Shown: positions 27,755-37,529 of the stretch, in pieces | How the letters are laid out: the number at the start of each line of letters is the position of its first letter | Numbering within the stretch: the stretch's first letter is position 1 | Source: Allomesorhizobium sp043769475 | Lineage (GTDB): Bacteria; Pseudomonadota; Alphaproteobacteria; Rhizobiales; Rhizobiaceae | NCBI RefSeq assembly: GCF_043769475.1 | Contig: NZ_CP171729.1 | Span: 6,076,001-6,140,000 of the forward strand | Direction: 5' to 3' | DNA length: 64,000 nucleotides | Program-made: the position numbers and the translations under genes | Notes under the pieces: model-generated | What the model was told of the DNA's origin: nothing | The model's database searches: none | What the model saw: only the letters and a program-made list of their open reading frames with translations

Positions 27755-27859
27755 GCAGAGGTCGAGGACTCATTCCACATCCGTATCCGCCTCCTCGGCG
27801 GTACCAGGCTATAGCGCGACGATCAGGATGAGACGCGCGCGACAATCTGGATGAGACTC

Positions 27860-28754
27860 TCAGAGCGCGGTCACGGGCAAATTATCATGCTGATTGTCGC
27901 TGGCAAGGCTTTCGTCGTTTTCTGATTGCCGCTCCGCGACAAGTTTGTGCGTATTTTTAATTGTCGCGTAGGAGGCGGGTCTGCCGCGCTGGCGTTTGGC
28001 CTCTACGGCAGATCTGCGCCGGTAGCTTTCGACATTCATCTCGAAGATCGTTGCGTGATGAACAAGCCGATCGACCGCGGCCAGGGTCATGGCGGGATCC
28101 GGAAAGACCCTGTTCCATTCTCCAAAGGGCTGATTGGCGGTGATCATGATGGAGCGCCGCTCATATCTTGCGCAGATGAGTTCGAAGAGCACGCTCGTTT
28201 CGGCTTGGTCCTTGGTCACGTAAGCCAGGTCGTCGAGGATGAGCAGATCGAACTTGTCGAGCTTTGCGATGGCGGATTCGAGCTGGAGCTCCCGCCGCGC
28301 GACCTGAAGCTTCTGGACGAGATCGGTCGTGCGGGTGAACAGCACACGCCAGCCGTTCTCGATTAGGGCGAGGCCGATGGCCGCGGCGAGATGGCTCTTT
28401 CCGCCGCCGGGCGGGCCAAACAACAGGATGTTGGCGCCCTTTGCGAGCCAGCTGTCGCCGGCGGCGATCGCCATCACCTGGGCCTTGGAGACCATCGGCA
28501 CGGCGTCGAAGGCAAAGCTGTCGAGGGTCTTCCCGGGCGGCAGGTGCGCCTCGGCGAGGTGGCGTTCGATCCGGCGGTGCGCCCGCTCGGCCAGCTCATG
28601 CTCGGCGATGGCCGAGAGGAACCGGGCGGCGGGCCATCCCTCTCTGTCGGCCTGTTCGGCGAACTGCGGCCACAGCGTCTTGATTGTCGGCAGGCCGGAG
28701 CTCGTTGAGCATGATGCCGAGGCGTGCTTCATCGATGCAATGGGCTTGTCTCAT
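27860..28754 (-). pseudogene. istB: IS21 IstB helper ATPase, frameshifted near the N terminus
   Basis: From LPTIKTLWPQFAEQADREG on, the protein is a normal IstB with Walker A GPPGGGKS, Walker B LLILDDLAYV and an NQPFGEW sensor region. The natural start ATG 28754 (MRQAHCIDEARLGIMLNEL) is in a different frame, and one extra base near 28700 separates them. ATG 28732 could initiate a shortened but otherwise complete protein. Confidence 0.75.
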
Positions 28755-30266
28755 GCGACCTCTCCCGCGCAGGCCGTCCCGATCAGGGCTTCATAGCCAT
28801 TGAGCGATGCGAGTTGCACATGAGCAGTCGGCAACCGGGCCGGATCCGGGCCGAAGAGCGCTCTCAGGGCTGCCAGATCAGGCAGTTCGCCGGCGTCGAG
28901 CGTTCTGGCAAGCTCTTCAGCCAGTTCACGCTCGCAGCCACGATCATGAGCCAGCGCCAACAGTTCGACGGCAATCTTGCAAGCCTGTTTGTCAGGCAGT
29001 TGCTCGATGAGAACGTCGAAGGCTCTACGATATTCCAGCCGGGGAAAGAGCTTGTCGCGATAGACGAGATCCCGAAGCGCCATCGGCTTCTTGCGCAGGG
29101 AATGAATGACGTGCCGGTAGTTTGACGACTTGGTCGTGCCGGCCGTCGGCATGGCCGCGTCCTCGGGGCAACGTCATCAGATGCGTCCCGCCGATGAAGA
29201 CCTCGAGGCGATCGTCGAACAGCCGGACGCGAAGCCGATGTCCGATCAGGCGGGAAGGCACAGTGTAGAAGACCTTGCGCAAGGTGAAGCCGCCCGTGCG
29301 CGACACCGTGACGACCACCTCTTCGAAGTCGGTGGTGCGGCGGTCGGGAAGTTCCTGCAAATGCGGGCGCTCAGCGTCAATGCGCTTGCCATGTGCGGCA
29401 TTACGGCGGCTGACGATCTCATCGATGAAGGCGCGGTAGGAGCCGAGATCGTCGAAGTCCCTGGTGCCGCGCATCAGTAGCGCATCGCGGACCGCATTCT
29501 TGAGATGGCCGTGGGAGCTTTCGGTTGAGCCGTTCTCGTGCGCGACGCCCTTGTTGTTGCGCGTCGCCGTCATGCGATAATGGCCGCACAGTTCCTCGTA
29601 GCGATGCGTCAGATCGACCTTGGCGTCGGCATCAAGATTACGGAACGCGGCCGACAAGCTGTCGCTGCGATGATAAAGCGGCGAACCGCCGACCGACCAC
29701 AGCGCGTTCTGCAGGCCCTCTGCCAGAGCGACGAAGCTTTCGCCGCCAAGGATGACATGGGCGTGCTCGAAGCCCGACCAGACCAGCCGGAAGTGATAGA
29801 GCAAATGGTCGAGCGGCTGGCCGGCGATCGTCACGCCGAGGCTGCCCATGTCGGTAAAATCCGACAGTCCGAGCCGACCGGGTTCGTGCGTCTGACGGAA
29901 GATCACTTCCTGCTCCTGACCGTGAACAGCCCGCCATGATCGGATACGCCGCTCAAGCGTGCGGCGAATACCTTCGGATAGTTCCGGATGACGCCGCAGC
30001 ATCTCATTGTAAACGGCGACCACACGGATGCCGGGAGCGGCCTTGAGGAGCGGAACAACCTCAGCATCGAAGATATGCTCAAGAGGATCGGGGCGACGCC
30101 GGTCGCGCGGCGGCCTGCTCTGTGATGGAAGACGCACTTCCTTCTCAATGCGGTAAGCTGTCGCCCGGCTGATCGACGCTTTGGCGGCGGAGACCTCAAT
30201 GGAATTGTTTTGTCGGTACTTCATAAAAAGCCTCGTCTGATGATCGGTTACATGGCGACCCGGCAC
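28751..30266 (-). pseudogene. istA: IS21 IstA transposase, frameshifted
   Basis: The N-terminal HTH (IEVSAAKASISRATAYRIEK), the DDE integrase core (LGLSDFTDMGSLG, RSDSLSAAFRNLD, AHENGSTESSHGHLKN) and the Mu-type C-terminal region are present. At about 29125 an AAA run shifts the frame away from NYRHVIHSLRKKPMALRDLV, which is encoded down to 28751. A single base in a homopolymer is the only lesion seen. Confidence 0.78.
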
Positions 30267-30675
30267 AAAGGTGATTCTCCCTTCTCAGAAAATCACCCAC
30301 GCTACCGGGCCAACCGCGATCATGAGACGCCGAAAATGCGCCGCGGCGGGAGTGTAACTCCGGTCGGGCTAGGCCCTCCCTCCGTCACACCCCCGCCGCC
30401 GAGTCTCATCCTGATTGACGCTGAGTCTCACCTTGATTGTCGCCGCGCAACCAGGCGCCCGGAAGGGTGCGAGGGCTGGACGAGATCGCATCGTTGGTTG
30501 CAACGGATCAACTTCTTGATTGAGTGCGCGGCAGAGCTTGGCCGTCCATCCCTTCTCAACCCATCCTGTCCGCCGGCGTCGTCGGACGCCGAGCACGCAA
30601 AGAAGCATGAAACCTTCCGGACGCCCTTCGATCGATTGAGGAGCCTGACAAAGGGAGTTGACACTCGATGCCCGC

Positions 30676-30945
30676 CTAACGAAACCACCGGTAGGCCAGG
30701 TTCAGATGCACCTCCTCGCACAGCCGCCGCTCCGAACGGATGCCGAAGCAATAGCCGATGATCAGCATCCGGATCATCAGTTCCGGGTCGATCGAGGGGC
30801 GGCCGATCTCGCTATAGAACGGCCGCAGATGCGTGCGGATGCCGGACAGGTCGACGAACCGATCAATCGACCGAAGCAGGTGATCAGCCGGCACGTGGCG
30901 CTCCAGGCTGAACTGGTAGAACAGCGCAACCTTACCGGGGAACAT
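30676..30945 (-). pseudogene. IS1182-family transposase, N-terminal part
   Basis: MFPGKVALFYQFSLERHVPA, LLRSIDRFVDLSGIR, GRPSIDPELMIRMLI and CEEVHLNLAYRWF form the standard IS1182 N-terminal domain. It stops exactly where CRLGLEGDVP continues at 26650, so the gene was interrupted here. Confidence 0.82.
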
Positions 30946-31060
30946 CTATGACCACCGCCACGCCGCTCGCTCGCTTCAGCGCTGTTGAGGGCGCGCTCGC
31001 GAGCGGCTTCGTCACCGCCGATCTACGCCACTCAGCGGGGCACGACCCTGCATTCCGCTT

Positions 31061-31093
31061 TGTCTGCAATCTAACAATGTCGGATATGAGACA
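31061..31093. promoter_or_regulatory. Two tandem NifA upstream activator sequences
   Basis: TGTCTGCAATCTAACA (31061-31076) and TGTCGGATATGAGACA (31078-31093) are both exact TGT-N10-ACA sites separated by one base. They sit 45-75 bases upstream of the sigma-54 box at 31137. Confidence 0.65.
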
Positions 31094-31136
31094 CGGCAGT
31101 CAGGGAGCTATCATGTTGATAGCAAACTTTCACCTT

Positions 31137-31152
31137 TGGCACGGAACATGCT
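31137..31152 (+). promoter_or_regulatory. Sigma-54 promoter without a gene
   Basis: TGGCACGGAACATGCT has the invariant GG-N10-GC of sigma-54 promoters. No intact gene follows: IS1380 remains begin within about 170 bases, so the controlled gene appears to have been lost. Confidence 0.6.
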
Positions 31153-31317
31153 CGAATAGCTGCAGACGCATTGCAGTTAGCGACTAGGTTTGCCCTGAAC
31201 CTCAGGGCCGCCACTCAGCATGACCCAAAGGCAGACACGTGGAAATTTACGATTGGTGTCGATCCAGAGCTGTCTAAGCCAGCCCTGCCACCACGTCTCG
31301 CGAGCCACACCCGCCAT

Positions 31318-31490
31318 GACACCGATACGTTGTGCGTTTGACGGCGGTCGCATCACCTCGGATGGTGGCGTCATGCTTTTGGCCGCGGCCGAGCGACGCC
31401 TGCAACTGGCCGACACGCTGGCCGCTGCGATCCACGATCCGCGCGACCCACAGCGGGTGACGCACGTCCTGATCAAACTCAATGCTAAGA
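31318..31490 (+). pseudogene. IS1380-family transposase N-terminal fragment
   Basis: MTPIRCAFDGGRITSDGGV, LAAAERRLQLADTLAAAI and HDPRDPQRVTHVL match the IS1380 N terminus including the first catalytic Asp region. Similarity stops by about 31490. Confidence 0.75.
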
Positions 31491-31946
31491 TTTTGCCCGA
31501 GTGCCGGTTAGACGGGAGCGCCGATTGTGGAATACTAGCAAGGCTGGCGGCCTTGGCGCATTTCTAAGGCGAATGCCGTTGAAGAAGTCGCTCGCGGTCG
31601 AGCGCTGAGCGTGATTCCATTGGGCTCCGAAGCGGTTCGGAGACGATGGGTGCGCGGCGGCGACCATCGGAACTGGCGAGCTGTTCAGATCCTATGAGGA
31701 GGTGGATAGCGACGGACGCGGTCGCAAAGTGAGGTCGCCAAAACATCTCACCTTGGAGGCTAAACATGCCAGTCGCAGCTTTGCCAACCGGAAGCACCGA
31801 CCGCTATCCGCACCCATCTTTGGCGCAATTTTCGTGTCGTTGGAATTGTGGCCTGCCCCCTGAAAAAGCGGTCCTCCCTGAGGTCCGCGCTTAGCTATGA
31901 CTGCCGAGGCACCTTAAGTAGGGCGCCGGCTCGACGTGTGTCCGGT
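31491..31946. other. No gene recognised
   Basis: Between the IS1380 fragment and the 3' end of the ATP-grasp gene. Short frames only. Confidence 0.4.
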
Positions 31947-32930
31947 CTAGGGAATGCCTATTCCGAAATACCGCGTGTGGGCGGCATCGAGGATGCGATT
32001 GATCAAGCTCGAGTAGCTGTGTCCGGCAGTCGTCGCGGCCAGGGAGTACAAGGATTGCATACCGAGCCATGGCATGGAGTTGATCTCAAGGACAAAGGGT
32101 TGGCCGGAGCGATCGATCCGGAGGTCGACGCGGGCATAGTCCCGGCACTGGCAGGCACGGAAAGTCGCAGCCGAAATATCCCGCAGCAGCGTCGTAAGCT
32201 TGCTCGCGATTCGCGCCGGGCAAATCTTCGGCGGCGCCGCGACCGCTTCCCTAGTCAGAAGACGCGTTTCGCGGTCGCCGAAGTCGTGCTCCACAAAAGG
32301 CAAGACCTCGAGCTCTCCGTTTCCGAGCAGCGCGACGGTGATTTCCCGCCCCTCGATGTATTCTTCCACGAGCGCATCCTGCGCATATTGCATAACGATC
32401 ACTTCTACAGCCTGCCTCAACTGAGCGGGCTCATTTATGAGCTGCAATCCGAAGCTGGCGAATCCGTGACGCGGCTTCACTACCACTGGGAATCGCAGGT
32501 CTCCGGTACTCTCGGTTCCGCGACGCATCACGCGAAAGTTCGGCGTCGGCACGCCGGCATCGCGGATGAGCCTCTTGGCGATGACCTTGTCGAGCGCCAG
32601 CCCATGCCCGAGCGGGCTCGATCCGGTGTAGGGGACGCCGGCCATTTCGAGCATGGCCGGAAGGTGGGTGAGACGGCACTCGCCCTGAATTCCGTACGCC
32701 ATGTTGAAGACAATTCCCGATGGACGAGCTTCTGGATCGGGTGGCATGAACCGCTCAAGCGCAGAGAGCAGTCTTTTGTCGCCTTCGCACAGCAGCGTCT
32801 CGTGGCCGCCGTCTTGCAGTGCCGCCACGACGCCTTCGACTGTCTCGTGGCCGTCCTCCTCCGGACGAGACTGACCGAACCGGTTGATCACGCCCGTACG
32901 ATCACCATTCCATACGACGGCTACCCGCAT
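31947..32930 (-). CDS. D-alanine-D-alanine-ligase-like ATP-grasp enzyme
   Basis: 327 residues. N-terminal MRVAVVWNGD strand, GVPYTGSSPLGHGLALDK (substrate/ATP lid), FPVVVKPRHGFASFG and LVEEYIEGREITV (ATP-binding), and ARVDLRIDRSGQPFVLEINS (Mg ligands) reproduce the Ddl layout. No murein-synthesis genes are near. Such paralogues join amino acids or amino-acid analogues in peptide-like natural products. A sigma-54 box lies 105 bases upstream. It is probably a ligase of the NifA-linked gene set; substrates unknown. Confidence 0.85.
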   Translation of the reverse strand: MRVAVVWNGDRTGVINRFGQSRPEEDGHETVEGVVAALQDGGHETLLCEGDKRLLSALERFMPPDPEARPSGIVFNMAYGIQGECRLTHLPAMLEMAGVPYTGSSPLGHGLALDKVIAKRLIRDAGVPTPNFRVMRRGTESTGDLRFPVVVKPRHGFASFGLQLINEPAQLRQAVEVIVMQYAQDALVEEYIEGREITVALLGNGELEVLPFVEHDFGDRETRLLTREAVAAPPKICPARIASKLTTLLRDISAATFRACQCRDYARVDLRIDRSGQPFVLEINSMPWLGMQSLYSLAATTAGHSYSSLINRILDAAHTRYFGIGIP

Positions 32931-33034
32931 GAGTTACTCCTTTGCATTTATCCCTGCTGTCACGTTCATGCGCTCGGATTTGGTCGATCGAAGACAACAA
33001 CTCGTCTGAACCCCGCGCCTACACCGTGTCCCAA

Positions 33035-33050
33035 TGCATTTGGCGTGCCA
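33035..33050 (-). promoter_or_regulatory. Sigma-54 promoter of the Ddl-like ATP-grasp gene
   Basis: The minus strand reads TGGCACGCCAAATGCA, a perfect GG-N10-GC with a full TGGCACG -24 box. No exact NifA site was found within 200 bases; TGTTTCGGGCCGCACC is one base off. Confidence 0.6.
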
Positions 33051-33309
33051 CCGAAGAGGTTGTGCGAGCAATAGGGAAAAAAACATGTGTTTCGGGCCGC
33101 ACCGGCGGAATACTTGCGCCTCAGTGTATCGGGTTTGGAACATCGACGTCTTCAATCGGACACGGCTGAACACGAGAACATGGAAGATCGAATGACGACG
33201 GTCGCCTCTCGTGCCAAACTCGAACGTCTCGCGCTCCAACTGGATTGATCTATTTCACGATCAAGCAGGCGGTCCCCTTCGACCGCGCGTCTTGTATCGT
33301 TTCGAGGCG

Positions 33310-33459
33310 TTGTAGGTCTCGCACTCGCCCTACTGACTTTGTCATTTGGTTCTCCGCAGATGCTTCAGGTTTTCGACCAATTATGTTGTTGCTTACTATT
33401 CGCAGCGGTTTTGAGTTGCTATCTTTGAAGGATCTGTTGCAAAGCCTGCACGCGGATTG
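33310..33459 (+). repeat. Dispersed 150-bp repeat, copy 2
   Basis: Direct-orientation counterpart of 21160-21316 (see there). Its GGATCTGTTGCAAAGCC tail resembles an IS6-type terminal repeat, but no IS6 transposase is adjacent. Confidence 0.6.
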
Positions 33460-33462
33460 GCG

Positions 33463-33532
33463 AGGTGCTGATCAGGCAGCGAGGCCATATCGGTGTCGGG
33501 GTCTTCTCCACGAGCGTGCGCAGGTTCATCAT
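33463..33532 (-). pseudogene. IS256-family transposase N-terminal fragment
   Basis: The minus strand reads MMNLRTLVEKTPDTDMAS, the standard first residues of rhizobial IS256 transposases. Nothing follows in frame. Confidence 0.5.
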
Positions 33533-33826
33533 GTGGTTCGGTCATCGAGTTTGCGCTGAACGTAGTACCCAGGCGCTGTGGTCGCCTTGGCTTTTGTCGC
33601 GACCATCGATACCCCTGCCGCTTTCGAAGCGCGAAGGCCGTAGGGCCAGCCCTCGGATTGACGCCGATCGAGCATCAATTGGAGCAGAGCAACCGGTGAG
33701 GCCGGATGGCATCGCATCACGCGATACCTGATGTGAACACTACCGATCCAAGAAACCCGACAGTAGGTATTAGTTTCCCGACGTTTTCCCAGGAATGGCC
33801 AACAGATCCCTCCGCCAGCGAAGCCT

Positions 33827-34662
33827 TTGCCGAGACACATGTGCGGCCGACTGGAAACGATCCGCCTAATCGGCGGCGTCGAGCGCGAGGCCGACGGCAC
33901 ATGGGTGATCGCGCCGATCCTCCTCGTAGCCTGGTCCGATATCGAGGTGCTGCAGCATGGCGCCTGGATCGGTCCGCTGCTCGTAGCCGCACTGTTGCGT
34001 CAGCAAGGTCTCGCCGCGGGCCATCTCGCGTGCTTGCATCTCGGGGCCAAAAACATTAAGCGCGAGCGCCGGCGGGCGCGGAACAGCGGGACTCGACGTG
34101 ACCGTCCTGGGCGGGGCGATCGTGGTCAACGGTGCCCCTACGACAATGTTATGATCGAGGTGTCGGGGCAGGGGGCTCGCATTGTCTATCGCGAGCGGAT
34201 ACCGGTTCCGGTTTCCATGTGGCAGCCCTGGACCAGTGGCGGGGCGACTGCGAATTTCTTCGTAAACCCGGTTGTCGAGTTTTCTGGCACATGGATCGCG
34301 CCGCTGATCTGCTATGAGCAGCTTCTTGTCTGGCCGGTCCTGCAGTCGATGTTGTTCGATCCGCAGGTAATTGGTGCCACTGGCAATGGATGGTGGACTG
34401 GCAAGACCGGCATTGTCGAAAGCGAGTGCTCCGGCTGCCCTTGGTGTTTGCCTTTAACGAGCAGGGGTATCCGAGATCGCGCGCACTGGTCATCCCGTCT
34501 GACGGCTCTTCGATGGCGCGAGGAACTGGGTCGCTGCAGGAGCATCCGGACATAGCGGCTAATCGAAGTCTACCTGAGTTGGCATTCTGCTCCACCGGGG
34601 GCCGGGGCGCGGTGGTCTGCTATTCGAGGCGTCTTTCAGTCCCTCAAGGCCTTTTGTGTTAG
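33827..34662 (+). pseudogene. traB: Conjugal transfer protein TraB, decayed
   Basis: The middle is clear TraB of the Ti-plasmid type: QGARIVYRERIPVPVSMWQP, FFVNPVVEFSGTWIAPLICY and PVLQSMLFDPQVIGATGNGW (nitrilase-like fold). After KTGIVESEC the frame shifts to LRLPLVFAFNEQGYPRSRAL. The N-terminal membrane region is degenerate. It is a relic of an Agrobacterium-type tra region, fitting the traR/traI remains. Confidence 0.7.
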
Positions 34663-34849
34663 AGCGAAAAATGGCATTGAACCCTATTTAAACTGATGTA
34701 TGTAGTAAATCAATTGGAGGACAAATGTGCAATTTGCACTAGTGCCTTCCCAAGGATGAGGGAGCGAGCCACGAAGATCGCCTGCATCTCTCCTAGATAG
34801 TTTTTCATGCTGACCTTAAGCAAGGGCAGCTACAAACAGGAGAAATCCC

Positions 34850-36085
34850 ATGGCTGAACAACGTTCCGTCGCCGTCATTGGCGGGGGCGTAATCGGCGTT
34901 AGTTGCGCGCTTATGCTGGCGCGGGAAGGACACCGTGTCACCGTGATCGAGGAGGGTCGCATCGGCCATGGTTGCTCTTGGGGCAACGGCGCCCAATACA
35001 ATGCGGGATCGTCTTTTCCCATGGCTCATCCCGGTGTCATGTGGCGTGCGCTGCGCTGGCTCGCCGACACTAAAGGCCCGGTCCGCCTCGCCCCGCGTGA
35101 GCTTCCCCGCACCCTCCCATGGCTCATCCGCTTCCTGCGCACCGGACGCCCAAAGGCTTGGGAGGCGGCTTATACGGCGTTGCACACTCTCAACGCCCCG
35201 TGTGCCGCGCTCTATCGCGACATGCTCGGCGATACCGACTGGAAACGGGTGTTCCGGCCGAGCGGCGCCCTGCATGTCTGGCGCGATGCATCACCCGGCG
35301 CTCTGGATGCGACGGTGGATAGCCTGAGGACCAGGCATGATGTGGCCTTTGAGAGGCTCAACGCCGAGCAGCTGCACGACTTGGAGCCCGCTTTGTCCGA
35401 CGACTACCGACGCGGGATCTTCTTTCCCGACAGCGGCCATGTGACTTCACCTCTGGCCCTGGTGGAGGGCCTGATGGATCGAGCCGCTGCGATTGGCGTT
35501 TCAATTCGCACGGCGCAGGTCGAAGCTATAGAGCCCGGCACAGAAGGTGTAACGCTTCAGACAAATACGGGGCCCCACCGCTGCGACACAGTGGTCATCG
35601 CAGCTGGTATCGCCAGCCGCGACCTCGCTCGCTCCCTTGGAGTTTCCCTGTCGCTGGCTAGCGAGCGTGGCTATCACATCACCGTGCCCGGCATTTCCGG
35701 TGCTGTCAGTCGCCCTGTCACCGACGCTGCTTCGGCCTTTGTCGCCACGCCGCTCAACCAAGGGCTGCGCATTGTAGGCATCGCCGAATTCGATGCGCCC
35801 GATGCGCCGCGCGACGCAGCGCAGAGCAACAAGCTGCAGGCATGCGCCCGCGCCATGCTGCCAGACATACCCATCAACCGGGTGACCGATTGGATGGGCG
35901 TAAGACCATCGACGCCGGACAGCCTGCCTATCATCGGTCCCCATCCCAAGCATGCCGCCATCCTGTTCGCGACTGGCCATGGTCACATGGGTATCAGCGG
36001 CGCCCCAATGACCGCGACCATTATCTGCGACCTCGTCGCGGGCCGCGCGCCCCGGATTTCCTGCGCTCCTTATCGGGTGCGGTAA
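34850..36085 (+). CDS. DadA-like FAD dehydrogenase (probable D-hydroxyproline or D-amino-acid dehydrogenase)
   Basis: 411 residues. FAD motif VAVIGGGVIGVSCALML at the N terminus, SWGNGAQYN next to the flavin, and the C-terminal PIIGPHPKHAAILFATGHG-type DAO signature. A ribosome site AGGAGAA precedes ATG 34850. The two-cysteine proline-racemase-type epimerase follows at 36397 on the same strand, the pair used to convert trans-4-hydroxy-L-proline to the D form and then oxidise it. Single-subunit DadA type rather than the multi-subunit LhpBEF. Function inferred from family and neighbour. Confidence 0.85.
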   Translation: MAEQRSVAVIGGGVIGVSCALMLAREGHRVTVIEEGRIGHGCSWGNGAQYNAGSSFPMAHPGVMWRALRWLADTKGPVRLAPRELPRTLPWLIRFLRTGRPKAWEAAYTALHTLNAPCAALYRDMLGDTDWKRVFRPSGALHVWRDASPGALDATVDSLRTRHDVAFERLNAEQLHDLEPALSDDYRRGIFFPDSGHVTSPLALVEGLMDRAAAIGVSIRTAQVEAIEPGTEGVTLQTNTGPHRCDTVVIAAGIASRDLARSLGVSLSLASERGYHITVPGISGAVSRPVTDAASAFVATPLNQGLRIVGIAEFDAPDAPRDAAQSNKLQACARAMLPDIPINRVTDWMGVRPSTPDSLPIIGPHPKHAAILFATGHGHMGISGAPMTATIICDLVAGRAPRISCAPYRVR

Positions 36086-36188
36086 AGGCAGTGAGCCTAT
36101 GCGCAAAGTTTAATCTTGTGCTATGTCACGAAAATGATATAGTCCATTTGAACATTGATACAATTCAAGACGATTATGGGAGGGTCGA

Positions 36189-36394
36189 ATGACTCGTTGG
36201 GCCAGTCCGATGTTTGCCGCCGCCATTGGCGCACTCGCCTTGTTCGGTCGGCCACTGCTTCAGTTCCGGCCGAAAACCACTCCCTGGCGTTTGACCGCAA
36301 CCGCTGGGGTCTCGCCTGCTCGCGCATCACCCGTTACATGCTCGAGCGTGGCATTGACATGAAGGTGGTTCCCCAGTCCGGAAAGTACTGCTGA
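36189..36394 (+). pseudogene. Small secreted protein, frameshifted (copy 1)
   Basis: ATG 36189 behind GGGAGGG encodes MTRWASPMFAAAIGALALFG, a signal-peptide-like start. One base shift then leads to AENHSLAFDRNRWGLACSRI, TRYMLERGIDMKVVPQSG and a terminal KYC. A second, shorter copy lies at 43415. About 68 residues when joined; function unknown. Confidence 0.6.
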
Positions 36395-36396
36395 GC

Positions 36397-37368
36397 ATGC
36401 GCACGAGCCGAGTCTTCACCGTCATCGACAGCCATACCGCAGGGCACCCCACCCGAACGGTCACCGCAGGCATCCCCCCATTGCGCGGGCACAGCGTGCG
36501 CGAACAGCGGGACGATTTCCGCGCGGTCCACGATGGGTTGAGGGGGCTGCTGCTTCACGAACCGCGCGGGCATGCCGCCATGGCGGCGGCTGTGCCCGTG
36601 CCTTCCCGCGAGGCAGATCAGGGGCTGTTTTTCATCTTCTCGTATGCCTACGCCGACATGTGCGGCCATGCGACGATCGGCTACATCGCCAGCCTGGCCG
36701 CTATGGGTGCGCTTCCTGCAGGCTTCGAACAAAACGGCATGTCCATCGAGACGCCGGCGGGCATCGTCCACGTGACCGGTACCTTCGAAGCCGGCCGGCT
36801 GACCTCAGTAGTGCTGCGCAACGTGCCCTCCTACCTCGCCTCTGCCGATGTAACCGTCGAGGCCGAGGGCCTTGGCACGGTGACCTGCGACATCGCCTAT
36901 GGCGGCATCCTGTATGCCCTCGTCGATGCGAACCAGATCGATCTTCCCTTCGGCATCGACCACGCCAGCCGTTGGTGTCGCGCCGGCATGGCCATCAAAG
37001 AGGCGCTTAACGCCGCCAGCGGTCATCCGCAGGTTAGCAGCGTGCTATTCCACCAAGCTATCGAGGGCGGCGCCCGCCATCTGGTTATTTTGGCAGGCAA
37101 CAAGTTCGACCGTTCGCCCTGCGGCACCGGTACCTCCGCGCGGCTGGCCCAACTCCACGCACGCGGGGAGTTGGCGACTGGCGCGCCCTATCGGGCCGAG
37201 AACATCCTCGGCGTGCCCTTCACGGCGAAGGTCGCGGAGTTGGCTCGGGGCAGTAACGGCCAGCCCGCCGTGATCCCGGAGGTGCGCGGCATGGCTCATA
37301 TCAGCGCATTTTCCACCCTCGTGCTGGAAGCGGACGATCCGCTGTCAGCCGGCTTCCTTCCCAGCTGA
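36397..37368 (+). CDS. Proline-racemase-family epimerase (4-hydroxyproline 2-epimerase type)
   Basis: 323 residues. Both catalytic cysteines are present: C89 in DMCGHATIG and C241 in DRSPCGTGTSA. That makes it an epimerase/racemase rather than a trans-3-hydroxyproline dehydratase, where the second Cys is Thr. IDSHTAGHPTR is the usual N-terminal motif. It starts 2 bases after the small secreted pseudogene ends. With the FAD dehydrogenase at 34850 and the DapA-like deaminase at 62854 it would give a hydroxyproline route. Confidence 0.9.
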   Translation: MRTSRVFTVIDSHTAGHPTRTVTAGIPPLRGHSVREQRDDFRAVHDGLRGLLLHEPRGHAAMAAAVPVPSREADQGLFFIFSYAYADMCGHATIGYIASLAAMGALPAGFEQNGMSIETPAGIVHVTGTFEAGRLTSVVLRNVPSYLASADVTVEAEGLGTVTCDIAYGGILYALVDANQIDLPFGIDHASRWCRAGMAIKEALNAASGHPQVSSVLFHQAIEGGARHLVILAGNKFDRSPCGTGTSARLAQLHARGELATGAPYRAENILGVPFTAKVAELARGSNGQPAVIPEVRGMAHISAFSTLVLEADDPLSAGFLPS

Positions 37369-37529
37369 AGGGAGAGCGATATGAAATTCGACCCGTCGTT
37401 GCTTTGGAGGACTAAAACATCACGTGTGCCGGGGTAGCCTAGATGAGAAACATCATCGCTTTGGTGGACTCGCGCAGCACCCGGCACCAACTTTCGAGCG
37501 CGTTGAACGCCTAGTCTGAGGTACTAATC

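Larger units (their letters stand above)
27814..30448 (-). mobile_element. IS21-family element (decayed istA/istB)
   Basis: The ends carry the multiple short terminal repeats typical of IS21: GCGCGACGATCAGGATGAGA... on the left, and on the right, read in reverse, GCGCGGCGACAATCAAGGTGAGACTC. Each is followed by a second CAGGATGAGACTC-type copy. istA and istB lie inside on the minus strand, both frameshifted. Confidence 0.75.

Noticed and set aside
33430..33450. GGATCTGTTGCAAAGCC as an IS6-family end
   Set aside because: No IS6 transposase next to either copy; the similarity to IS6 termini is limited to about 12 bases.
34727..34739. GTGCAATTTGCAC as a TraR box
   Set aside because: It overlaps a start codon with a strong ribosome site and lies before a catabolic gene, not a tra gene; the symmetry is short.
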